From the NCBI GenBank assembly GCA_024734495.1, contig JALMQS010000055.1, forward strand, positions 14,356,930-14,420,929: a stretch of 64,000 nucleotides of DNA, written 5' to 3'. Of this stretch, positions 11,722 through 23,299 are shown piece by piece (position 1 is the first letter of the stretch; each line of letters begins with the position of its first letter). The notes below the pieces were generated by a model. It ran no database searches. It saw nothing but the letters and a program-made list of their open reading frames with translations, and was not told the origin of the DNA. Source of the stretch: Forficula auricularia. Its lineage: Eukaryota > Arthropoda > Insecta > Dermaptera > Forficulidae. Both the position numbers and the translations under genes were made by a program.

Positions 11722-12589
11722 AGCTGACGTGTTCTGATGTGGCCATCCACTTGACTTTACCATACAACCTGGCCCCTCACTTATATTTAATATTTAATAA
11801 AATTGATAGCGTTTTTCTTTAGGAGACGGAATGGTATAAATATGAAATTGGATGTTGATGAAGGCAGTCTACAGTGGTTGTAACAAAAATGAGACTATAA
11901 TGGATTTATTATCTTACATTTATTCCTTAAACCGAAGTTTCGGAGATTTATTCTCTCCTTCTTCAGGGTAACGAAAATTCAATGAAAGTAGTTCAAATCA
12001 ACGTCGGTTTAACGAATAAATGTAAGATAATAAAACCATTATAGTCTTTATTTTTTTACAACCACTGTAGACTGCCTTCATCAACATCCAATTTTAATAT
12101 AATTATTTATATTCATGTAGGGAAGGGGGGGCTAGTTTTCTCATGCTTAGACTTCTGGGGTCCCACTGATTATGTTTACAAAATTTGGTTGAGTTTGCTC
12201 AAATAGGCTAGATTTTTAATTTTTAACCCCCTCCACCCCCCTCGATATGCAGCAAAATCTAATCAGCTCTTAATCTCTATGGACCAAAACTAAGTGTGAA
12301 ATTTGGTTTCGTTATTCACACTAGTTTTTGAGCTAGCTCGTCCACAAATATTTGGTAACGCACAGACTAACTAACAGACAGACTAACAGACATTTTGACA
12401 AAACAATTATTTTCTCAAAAAATATAATTTTTTCGATGTTCACTTATTAGAGCTTTTTTAGAAGGAAATGCCATGGTTTTGCTCAATACTTTCAGCCGTT
12501 TTTGAAATATTTCGAAAAAAAGAAGGAAAAAACCCGCTTTTTTCATGCACGATTACAATAGTTGACCATACCCTGTATGGTAAAGTAAA
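11722..12589 (+). mobile_element. P-family element (copy B) with inserted D-family palindrome
   Basis: This is the duplicate of 551-1,420 with the same internal palindrome (about 11,811-12,100) and the same mutated hammerhead-like core. The right-end hairpin ACCATACCCTGTATGGT is intact. Confidence 0.75.
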
Positions 12590-13431
12590 GATATATTGTT
12601 TATGAGCAAGAATCAATAGGTATATATTTCGGGTCAAGTCAAGATAATAAGATATAAACATTATTTCGTCTCTTAGTGCTAACCAGTAGGCACAGGAAAG
12701 ACGTCTGTGCTAAGACCTTTAGAATCTTGCGATTGAATTTCTCTCTTTTTCATTGGTAAAAATTTTTTAAAAAGAACAAAAAATGTTGCCTCCTCACAAA
12801 TTTAGAAAGAAACAATCTAAGTACATATGTATTTAAGGAAATATTAATCAAGAATTTTTATGTTCAAGTGCAAATATGCAATTTATTATGTCCTCTAAAT
12901 AAAAAGTTTTGGAAATTTTTATTTCAACATGAATTTTCAACTAGAATTTTCATTTTTGACCCACCTCAATTTGGGTGGTTATTTTCCAAATTTTTTAAAC
13001 AAAAATATCAAAAATTACATCCTCTATAATTTTAAATCTAATGGAATTTGTCGTAGAGACAAAAGTTTAGGAGTTGTTTGATTGAATATTTCTAGGGGGA
13101 CAGACATACAGACAAGCCTGGGGGGACGAAATATAAGTATAAATAAACAGATACAGGCACAAATGCCATTTAATAGTATGTGATGATATCTCTAGCCCAC
13201 TCTTGTATCGAATCTTAGCAACGGCATGTTTACTTGAAGTCTATATAATTAATTCCAACAATAAGTAGGTTGCCACAGTTCTAAGGCTAAAAACGATAGA
13301 ACAAAAAAAAAACGAGAGAAATAATTTTTTAAAAAATTAAAAAAACACAACAGAAAATGGGTATGAATTTACATTAAATTAATAAATTATTAATTTCTAA
13401 TTGATTTTACTAATAATTTTTAATATTTCAG

Positions 13432-16400
13432 GCAATTGTTTATGTAATAAAAGAAAAGGAGAGAAAGGAGAGATAAAGAGGTAATTATATAATAATGTGA
13501 CATCGACCATTTAATTTTGTTACTATTAGGATTCCATAACTCAAAAGTCTAAATCGGAATACTTTGATGAGAATTCATTGCCTCTGTACCCCTAAACTTA
13601 AAAGTATTATTGAAATTTAATATGTAGGCAGAGTTTGTTGATCTCTACAGTTCGTTCAATAGTCAAAGTCGAAAAAAAATAGGACATTTTGGCACCTCAT
13701 CAAGTATAGTTTTATTAAATAGGCCTTTTTAAAATTTATTTAAGCATGATATTTTGTGAATTTTATATTCGCCCCAGTCGTCAAAAAATTAAAGCTCCGA
13801 AGACAGGCTTCTATCATCGCGACAACGTAAAATCACGGGATGATTTGGGAACCCAAATCCCCTTCTCTCAAATTTTGAAAATTAGAAAATCTATTTGAAA
13901 CGCGGAGGGATATTTTGGACGCCGAAATAGAGAACCCTTTATCAGGATTCGGAACAAATTTTACAGTTATCCGTTTCATGACCATGTTTCCTAAACTAAA
14001 GATAATTACACCATGGGGGGAATAATAGCTATTTGAAGAAAGTAATCAGAATAATTAATATATTTAGTAGTTCGGAAAAATTTACTAGATCATAAAGTAT
14101 TTTTTTTTTTTTTTTTTTTATTCTCATAAGTTTAGAGAATTTTCATATTTAAATATTTATAAGACGATCAAAGTTCTATAAATTGAAACCTATAGAACAT
14201 TTAAAATATAGCACAAAAACAAATGGTAAACAGTCCTTAATCCGAATTTTAATTTTATTTTCTTATATTTTTTTAACATTTGTAAAAAACATACGCCTTA
14301 CTTGGTCATAGGAGAGACAAAATGGTTATAGAATTCATTAGTTTGGTCCAAAGGGCTAGAATTTTCATTTTTTGACTCCATACCTCCATGTCTTTATCAA
14401 TGGTTACCAATAATTGCCGAAAAACCAAAAATCCAATGAAGAATGGTTATTCTTCATGTTTTTAATTTATATATATATATAAAAAAACAGAATTAGAGTA
14501 AACAAAAACATGGCAACAGAATCAGCCAATCACAGATCTAGGTGGATTTTCGTAAAATCCCTTCTTAGTTGACATCTATGGCGTATAAAGTACCAATATA
14601 CTAAATTTCAAGCCCCTAGGTCTAGTAGTTTAGGAGATTTCGTGTTGTGTGAGTGAGTGAATGGTATTTCGCTTTTATATATATATATGGATTAAATAAA
14701 ATGTTTTTTATTATAATTTTCAAATAGGATAGTCTATTTGTTCAGATCAAATCATAGGGTATACGCCGTATACCGACGTATACCCTCCACTACACCCCTG
14801 TTAATAGCTATTAATAAAAGAGAAGAAATTTGATTTACAAAGTAGGTAAAAGTTGGATAAATTCACTGAAGAAGGAATAATAGAAAATAAATTAAAATTT
14901 CTTGTCAAGTTTCACTCCAAGACATTTTGGCTGGTATCTTTTTCAAATGGTTATTGAATTATTCATATTAACTAGATAATATCTTTCCCAAATTACAGTT
15001 TAAAGTATTTTTAATCACAAACCTCATTTTATTAAAAAATTTTAAAACTGAAATTTTTATATATCTTTAATTTTTAAAAATTTAAAAAGTCCTTTTAAGA
15101 AAATGTCTGTAGTACCTATATATGTTAGCAATTGCTCTGCTTGACTATTAAACCAATAATTATAAAATCAGAGAGAAATTATAGAGATTTTGGCTAAAAA
15201 TATAAAAAAGTGACTAAGTTAAATTTTAAAATTATTTTATAAAAAAATTTGAGGGAACAAAATTTGTTTCAAAAAATTTCTGGTAAATGACATGAAAATG
15301 ATTATTTATTTTTTCTTGAAATAAATTAGGTACACTAAGAATGATAATCCCTAAAAAGATGCCTATTTTATTTAAAATATTAATTAGGTATGTAAAATAA
15401 AATAATTTTCATTAAAAATATAAGCAGGTAAATTCTCTAAAATGCATGAAATAATAAAAATTCATGCCTTGTTGAAGTTTTTCTAATATAACTATATTGT
15501 ACCGTATATATGTTAAATTACATTAATACATATCTAAATGTAAATAAAGTATATGAATTTGATTTTTTCAGAATGAAAAATTTGAAAAGGAAAATATAAA
15601 TTGTGAAAATTTAAATTTAAAAATTTTAAATTTTGACGAAGAAGACACTGATGAAGACTTTTTGAAAAGAATTAAAATATATGAAAATAGATCATCAATA
15701 GAAAGCAGTAATGACGAAATAATAAATTTATCAGATACTATGGTAAGTGGTTCTGGGGGGGGGGGGGAAAAAAAATTCTAGCCCGTTGGACAAAATTGAA
15801 CCAAATTTTATATACATAATCTGTGGGTCCACAGAAGGCGAGAAATGCAAAATCTAACAACCCAAAATGGGGAGGAGGGGTCGAAAATGAAAATTCTACC
15901 CTTTAAAAGCCTTGACCCGTGTACGATACTCAACCTCACCCATAAAATTTAAAAAATATATAATTCTAGGTAGATTTCAAAATATATATATATGGGAAAC
16001 CGACCAAGAATTTAAAATTTTTTAAATTTCGGTTACTTTATTATAATATATTATTGATTTATGGCTCATTGAAAATAAATAGGTAATTAATTATTTTTTT
16101 CTTTCTTATAGCAAAGTTCAGAAGACGAATACCTCTATTATGAGAGCAATGAATTTCGCATAAGCGAAATAAGCGACGAATTAGAACAAGTATGTATTTT
16201 GAAAATGCGATTTTTTTATTTTTATAAATACTTTTATTTTTTGATATTTTTAGATTAAAGAAGAAAAAAATATTATTCAATATAATATTGAACGACAGAA
16301 TAATGCACGAACAAACCGACCCATACATTAAAAATCGAGTGATCGAGTTGTATCATAGAGTATGTATTTCTTAATATAGTGCCTCATTTTGTACCCCTAA

Positions 16401-18566
16401 TTTATGAATATTATGTTTTAATTTCATTTTTTTATTTTTTCTAGCATGAACAACTGTCAATAGAATTGAAACAATTAGACCAGGAAAATATCACGTACGA
16501 AGTCAAAAAATTATTAAAGGAAATTATCGGAAAGTTTTAAAAAAAGTAGAACAAATTAAAACAACATTAATACAGAAAACTATAGAAGCAAACTTGGCTC
16601 AAAGGCTCGAATTCAGCTGAGAGACACAATTCGTGATTTTGAAGCACATATGGAAATTCACTAACAGGCAAAATCTATAGTAAAAGCAGCTCTTAAGAGT
16701 AAGGATGAATAATTATAATGAGTTTCCCACAAATGACACCCTTTTTTATCCTCCCGTAACCACGTTTGCTCTTATGTCCGTAAGCCAGCTGAATATTTAA
16801 TCCTACTAACCGATAAACAAACTAAAGAATCAAACGTGGCTCAACAGGCTCGAATTTAGCTGGGGGACACGATTCCTGAATTTGAAGCGCAAATGGAAAT
16901 TCACTAACAGGCACAATCCATATTAAAAGCAGCTCTTAAGAGTAAAGATGAAGAATTATAATGAGTCCCACAAATGACACCCTTTTTTATCCTCCCGTAA
17001 CCACGTTTGCTCTTATGTCCGTAAGCCAGCTGAATATTTAATCCTACTAACCGATAAGCAAAATAAAGAAGCAAACTTGGCTCAACAGGCTCGAATTTAG
17101 CTGGGGGACACGATTCCTGAATTTGAAGCGCAAATGGAAATTCACTAACAGGCACAATCCATATTAAAAGCAGCTCTTAAGAGTAAAGATGAAGAATTAT
17201 AATGAGTCCCACAAATGACACCCTTTTTTATCCTCCCGTAACCACGTTTGCTCTTATGTCCGTAAGCCAGCTGAATATTTAATCCTACTAACCGATAAGC
17301 AAAATAAAGAAGCAAACTTGGCTCAACAGGCTCGAATTTAGCTGGGGGACACGATTCCTGAATTTGAAGCGCAAATGGAAATTCACTAACAGGCACAATC
17401 CATATTAAAAGCAGCTCTTAAGAGTAAAGATGAAGAATTATAATGAGTCCCACAAATGACACCCTTTTTTATCCTCCCGTAACCACGTTTGCTCTTATGT
17501 CCGTAAGCCAGCTGAATATTTAATCCTACTAACCGATAAGCAAAATAAAGAAGCAAACTTGGCTCAACAGGCTCGAATTTAGCTGATAGTCACAATTCGT
17601 GAATTAGAAGCGCAAATGGAAATACACTAACAGGCACAATCTATATTAAAAGCAGCTCTTAAGAGTAAAGATGAAGAATTATATTGAGTTTCACACAAAT
17701 GAGACAATTTTTTTTCCTCCCGTAACCACGTTTGCTATTATGTCCGTAAGCCATCTGAATATTTAATGCTCCTAACCGATAAGCAACCTAAAGAAGCAAA
17801 CTTGGCTCAACAGGCTCGAATTCACCTGAGAGACACAATTCGTGAATTTTAAGAGCAAATGGAAATTCACTAACAGGCACAATCTATATTAAAAGCAGCT
17901 CTTAACAGTAAAGATGAAGAATTATAATGAGTTTCCCACAAATGACACAATTTTTTTTCCTCCCGTAACCACGTTTGCTATTATGTCTGTAAGCCAGCTG
18001 AATATTTATTCCTACTAACCGATAAGCAAACTTGGCTCGACAGGCTCGAATTCACCTGAGAGACACAATTCGTGAATTAGAAGCGCAAATAGAAATACAC
18101 TAACAGGCACAATCTATATTAAAAGCAGCTCTTAAGAGTAAAGATGAAGAATTATAATGAGTTTCCCACAAATGACACCTTTTTTTCCTCCCGTAACCAC
18201 GTTTGCTAATATGTCTGTAAGCCATCTGAATATTTAATCCTCCTAACCGATGAGCGAAATAAAAAAGCAAACTTTGCTCAACAGGCTCGAATTCAGCTTA
18301 TAGACACAATTCGTGAATTTGAAGCGCAAATGTAAATTCACTAACAGGTACAATCTAATTTAAAAGCACCTCTTAAGAGTAAAGATGAAGAATTACAAAT
18401 GGCCAATGCGGAGTTATCTCGACTCAAATTGGAATTTCAGGAATCAAGAATATACGCCCAGCATATTCGAGCAGCAATTGAAGAGAAATTACGAATGGCT
18501 TGTAATGCGTGCTCTCAGCTGATCGATCATTTGATTCTACGACCAGGAATGGTGGTCGCCGAATAG
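13432..18566 (+). pseudogene. Broken spliced coiled-coil gene (copy B)
   Basis: This is the same exon series as copy A: about 13,432-13,480, 15,574-15,742, 16,112-16,189, 16,254-16,359 and 16,445 onward. It has the same one-base frame break after NIERQ and ends at TAG 18,564-18,566. The 80-codon array has eight units here against seven in copy A. Sharing every disabling change shows that inactivation came before the segmental duplication. Confidence 0.6.
16578..18396 (+). repeat. Tandem array of ~240-bp coding-derived units (8 copies)
   Basis: Unit markers fall at about 16,605, 16,850, 17,090, 17,332, 17,574, 17,817, 18,045 and 18,288. Three consecutive units share 'gctgggggacacgattcc', whereas copy A has a single such unit (5,689). 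One of the two 'cacctgagagacacaatt' units of copy A is absent. This gives a net gain of one unit and accounts for the change in offset between the copies. Confidence 0.85.
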
Positions 18567-18924
18567 GAAGATGAAGAGACAACTTTTCTTGATCAATCTT
18601 AATTATTGTTAAATCTTTAAAATAAAAAATACATTAGTCAAAAATTGAAATATTTAAGTTGTATATTATTTTTTTTAAACATTTTTACTTTACCAGTATG
18701 GTCAAGTATTGTAATCTTGCATGAAAAAAGTGTTTGTTTTTTTGATAACTTTTAAGGAGATAGGTGGTGGTTCTGGGTGAAATATTTTTAGATAATAATA
18801 AAAAATTGGGTAAAATTGCGAAGTAGGTTTCGCATAAAATGAAATAAAACCAAAAGTGAGTTTAGATTTCGATATATTTCCGGTTATTAGGAGTCAGAGA
18901 AAAATGATTTTTATATAAAAATTA

Positions 18925-19310
18925 AAAGCGACTTCAGAAAAATTAAATGTAACAAATAAAATAATAAAACTCAAAAATAAAATAAAATACACTGAAAGGT
19001 ATAAAATAATAATCTAATTTAATTACAACTAAACGACGAAATATTAACATGAAATTACTTTTTGAAGTCGGTGCCAAATATATACATTTTATGAATCTTA
19101 CTCGACGGATTTTAATTAGTACGTTTTGGGAGGTACGCTCGCTTATATAGTTTGTTTAGCACCGACTTCAAAAAGTGATTTTATATAAATATTTCGTCGT
19201 TTAGTTGTATCTAAATTAGATTATTATTTTATGTCTTTTTTATTTTATTTTATTTTTGAGTTTTATTATTTTTTTTATATTTTTTCAAGTCGGTTTTATT
19301 TTTTTTTTAT
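18925..19310. mobile_element. Foldback element, B family (copy B)
   Basis: Duplicate of 7,505-7,905, with the same arms and loop and only a few substitutions. Confidence 0.7.
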
Positions 19311-19535
19311 TAAAATTATTTTTATTTTTCACTTTTTACTGATGTTATTAATAGTGACTTAATATAATACTTTGCATGCATCTCGTAAGAGAAAAATTCG
19401 GGCGAATGAATCAGAAAATTGTAATAAAATAATAAAGCAAGGGCGTATTGTATTAGTTTCCAAGAAGATGGGGTAGATTATATAGTTTAAAAATTTTAAG
19501 TTACTTTAAACCAATTTTCATTTTTTTATCTCTAT

Positions 19536-20403
19536 CTTTTTTTTTTTTTTTTACAAGAAGAATTTGCACCAAGAAGTTACAACCTCTGAAGTCCGTGGTG
19601 GACACTTGTAACGTGAAGATAAGGGGAGATTTAGGGATTGGGTAGCAGTCGAAGGTATCTGTGGATGCTGGTCTTGAAAGATTGAAGGTTATAAGTAGCT
19701 GGAAATACGGTCGGGGGAAGAGAGTTAGAGTCTCTAGATGTCATAGGGATAAATCGATTGGCGAATGCGTTTGTTCGATTAGTATCTAGTTTAAGCGCGT
19801 AGGGGTGTTGAATTTTAGAAAATCGTGTATTTCGCGCAAATGAAGCCTTTGGTGGGATTATCGATTTTATTTCGTCAGAACAAAAGCCATGGTAATATCT
19901 ATAAATAAGGGAAAGGGCGGAGACAGATCTACGATGGGCTAGGGAGTCGAGAGTGTCAGTTAATGTTTGATTGCCTATCAGTCTGATAACTCGCCTCTGT
20001 ATTGCATCTAAGGATTCTAAGGTATTAAGAGAATACTTGGAGGCTCCCCTCCACAAATGCGAGCAATATTCAAGACAGGGGCGAATTTGAGCCTTGTATA
20101 ATATAAGGAGTTGAGTGGGGGTGAAAAATCGTTTGGTTCGGAAAAGAAAGCCAAGCTTACATGCTGCAGCTTTTGCTACTGAGATAATATGGTCATTCCA
20201 AGAGAGGTCAGAACCTAAGGTGACACCTAACATTGATATTTTATTACGGAATTCCAATGAGCTCGAATCAAAGGAAATGTCCGGAAGGTTTCTATCTGCG
20301 CGCCTAGAAATTAGGCAGCATTGTGTTTTGCTAGCATTAAAGTTGACCAATCTAGGTCCGATTAGTCGGGTTTCAATTAGTCTGAGATTTTGCGGAACCA
20401 AAT
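19536..20403 (-). mobile_element. 5'-truncated Jockey/CR1-type LINE (copy B)
   Basis: Duplicate of the 8,131-8,996 LINE. The 256-codon frame (20,401 to 19,631) is unbroken and encodes the same protein as copy A. A longer T tract (19,537-19,552) represents its poly(A) tail. Confidence 0.85.
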
Positions 20404-20717
20404 ACCCCCACTATGATATTTCTGTATATCGAAATTTCAATATTATACCTATTTATATAATTTTTAACATTCTTTAAATAAAATGGGGGAAGCGGGAGGC
20501 CCAAGATAAAATCTTTCCCTCTAGGGCCCCATATTTTACTAATCCATCACCGAATATAATAATTTAAATAAAAGTAGTTGAGTGTTTTGAATTTTGAAGA
20601 AAATTTTTAACTATCTTAAAAATTTGAAGGGCAATAGAATGACTGACTTTCCCCAAATTGAATATAAAATACCTAAGTCTACTTCGATTGGCAATGTGAA
20701 CTCTTATATTAAAAATT

Positions 20718-21445
20718 TTTAACGAAGAGTTATTTGTTGGTTCTAGGTGAAACATTTTAATATAATAATAAAACTTGAAGTAAGATGCGAAACTGAGTAG
20801 ACTCAGCCTTTAAATTCACTTACATCAATCCAACCATTCAACCTCTAATAATAACCCTATTCCCCCCATTAATTTCGAAAGAAGGCCTTAAATTGGATCT
20901 CTTTGAAATCACTGAAATTAAAATAGCCCTCTCTAATAATTAAAATATTTTAAATAATCAATTGAAGTGTATAAAAATACAATTTTTGATTATATATTAT
21001 AATAAATTATCTATTATTCAACTTCCCTTGTTCGCACATTGAATATATTAGGGTAATTGTACTCTCTCAGGTTCCTTTCCAGTTGTAACCTTTCAGGTAA
21101 TTTCCCATTTGTTATTACAATAGCAGGTATAGCTTCCTTCAGCCGGTTGAAATCTCAATAGAAAATTTTAATTCTTAGAACAACTTCTCCTCTTTCCCCT
21201 ACTTTTCCCTCACCACATACATTTCAAAAAATTATAAAAAAAATTGTTACTTGTAAAATATTTTCCAATATATAATCAGTTTTCTTGGACTCCTGATGAT
21301 GGGATAACCCCCGGAGTATATCAAATTAAAAACTCAATTTTGTTTTATTTCTTTTTTGTGAAACCTACCTCGTATCTTACTCAAGTTTTATTATTATACT
21401 AAAATGTTTCACCTAGAACCAACACCTAACTCCTTAAAAATGATG
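20718..21445. mobile_element. E-family inverted-repeat element (E2)
   Basis: The left end 'tgttggttctaggtgaaaca' and the right end 'tgtttcacctagaaccaaca' are inverted copies about 0.7 kb apart. Each is joined to an inverted 'taataataaaacttga' block. Near the right arm the plus strand reads CTCCTGATGATGGG, then CCC, where the family expects GAAA but GGAG is present. This makes a decayed hammerhead-like core (21,288-21,322). The interior has no ORF of interest. The organisation matches other E-family units at 27.0, 43.1, 47.7, 48.2 and 55.9 kb. Confidence 0.6.
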
Positions 21446-21532
21446 CATTAAAGAATTCTGATGCGACGAAGCTACATCAGAATATGGCAAAAAATGCTTC
21501 GAAAAATATAAGAGCCATTATATATAGGTCTT

Positions 21533-22076
21533 CTTTTTTTTTTTTTTTTATGATAATGATGAGAGAAAGGGAGTTACACCAAAAAAGGTGCAACCCCTAA
21601 AGGCCTGGGTTGGCCCCTCCATCGTGAAAAGAAGAAGAAGAATTTTATGGGTTGGGCGGGGGTCGAAGGTATCTGTGGATACGGGTCTTAAATAGCTGAA
21701 GGTTATAGGTCGCGGGAAAGATGGTGGCAGGGAGCGAGTTCAGTCTCTGGAGGTCAAAGGGATAAAAGAGTTGGCGAAAGCGCTTGTTCGAAATTTATCC
21801 AATTTGACAGCGAAGGGGTGCTGAGCGTTAAAAACCGCGTGCTTCGCGCAAAGAGGGCATTAGGGGGGATAATTGATTTCAGTTCGACTGAACAGACACC
21901 GTGATAGTATCTGTAGTACAGGGAAGGGCAGAAACGGCTCTTCGGTGAGCCAGGGAGTCGAGTGAGTTGGTTAGAGCCGGTTCTCCTATTCAGTTTAATT
22001 GCTCGCTTCTGAATTGCATCCAGTGTGGCAAGAGAATGCTTGGAGGCACCCCTCCACAGATGAGAGCCATATTCTA
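21533..22076 (-). mobile_element. 5'-truncated LINE fragment of the 8.2-kb LINE's relative
   Basis: Reading the minus strand gives, with frame breaks, EYGSHLWRGASKHS, ATLDAIQKRAIKLN, YYRYYHGVCSVELKSIIPP and DPYPQIPSTPAQP, followed by a poly(A) tail (T tract at 21,533-21,549). It belongs to the same Jockey/CR1-like group as the 8.2 and 31.3 kb fragments but is more decayed. Confidence 0.75.
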
Positions 22077-22194
22077 AATGTAAGGCAATTTAACAACATT
22101 CGAACACTCCAATTTTACATAAATCAGGCAAAAAACCATTTGAGAAAAGTTTAAAATACCTCATTTTGAAAGTTTATAAATAATCAATTTTATG

Positions 22195-22861
22195 TTGACT
22201 TTACCATACAACCAGATTCCTCACTTATATTTAATATTTAATCAAATGATTTATAATCATGTAGGGGGAGGTTAGTGTTAGCATTTTTAGACTTCTGGGG
22301 GCCCACTGATTATGTATACAAAATTTGGTTGAGTTTGATACAAGGGCCTAGATTTTCATTTTCTGACCCTACACCCCCCCCCCCCCAATTTTGGGAGATT
22401 AGTTTTTTCATTTTTTGACTTCTGCGTTCCCACTGATTATGTATGCAAAATTTGGTTGAATTTGCTCAAACGGCCTAGATTTTTAATTTTTAACACCCTC
22501 CCCCTCCACACCCCTTGATTTTGCGTCGATATGCACCAAAATCTAATCAGCTCTTAATCTCAATGCCCCAAAACTACGTGAGAAATTTGGTTTTGATATT
22601 CACACTAGTTTTTGAGTTAGCTAGTCCACAAAAATTTGGTAACGCACACGGCTAACAACCAGACTAACAGACATTTTGACAAAACAGTTATTATCTCAAA
22701 AAATATAATTTTTTCGATGTCCACTTATTAGGACTTTTTTGTAGACAGAAATGCCATGGTTTCGCTCAATCTTTTTTAATCAAAATAGTTTCAGCCGTTT
22801 CTGAGATATTTTGAAAAAATGCACGATTACAATATTTGACCATATTCTGTATGGTAAAGTA
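22195..22861 (+). mobile_element. P-family element
   Basis: It runs from GACTTTACCATACAACC to ACCATATTCTGTATGGT. It carries the internal block 'agacttctgggggccca' twice, C homopolymers, and the block 'actaacagacattttgac'. It is non-coding. Confidence 0.75.
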
Positions 22862-23299
22862 ATAATAAACTCAATTATAAATTTTTTGTTTTGGCCTGTA
22901 TTATAACTTCACATTAAAATCTTAATAAAAATATGTTTTCTGCATTTTCGAAGTGCAAGTTTTAAAGCCAAAGAAACCAAAATCCAGGAGGCACCCCCCC
23001 CCCCCAGCTTTATGACTCACCTCTCCACCCTAGTTTCATGAAAAGTACCCACCTCTCATTTTATTCAGATCTAAAGAATTAGAAGAGCTTTATTTTAATT
23101 ACCTTTACCTTTTGTAGAAGTTATAAGAGTTGACCGCTTTTATTTTTAGCATATAGTATAATACTACAGACAACCATTTTTATCCCCCCCCCCCCCCCCC
23201 ACCCGATCCCAGAAATTTCAATTACGAACTCTGTATCTTAACCTCATATTAAAATTCAAAAAATTTTATTTTCACTCCACCCTAATGCACAACTGTTTT
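22862..23299. other. AT-rich stretch with poly(C) tracts
   Basis: No gene is seen. Two C runs (about 22,994-23,005 and 23,186-23,201) stand out in the AT-rich background. They resemble the C runs of the P family and may be remnants of it. Confidence 0.4.

Larger units (their letters stand above)
11172..20686. repeat. Segmental duplication, copy B
   Basis: This is the second copy of 1-9,279, beginning at 'ttttcaaataaattattt'. The offset is 11,171 bases up to about 16.9 kb and 11,407 after 17.6 kb, because the internal tandem array has one unit more than in copy A. Copy B stops at 20,686, and the sequence corresponding to 9,280-11,171 does not follow it. If this is a tandem array, copy B is its truncated right-hand member. 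An uncollapsed haplotype or assembly duplication is the main alternative. Confidence 0.93.

Noticed and set aside
16904..17396. Two identical 83-codon frames on the minus strand
   Set aside because: They are antisense to the tandem 240-bp units and repeat only because the units repeat.
21288..21322. Active hammerhead in the E2 element
   Set aside because: The GAAA box reads GGAG, so only the family relationship is claimed.
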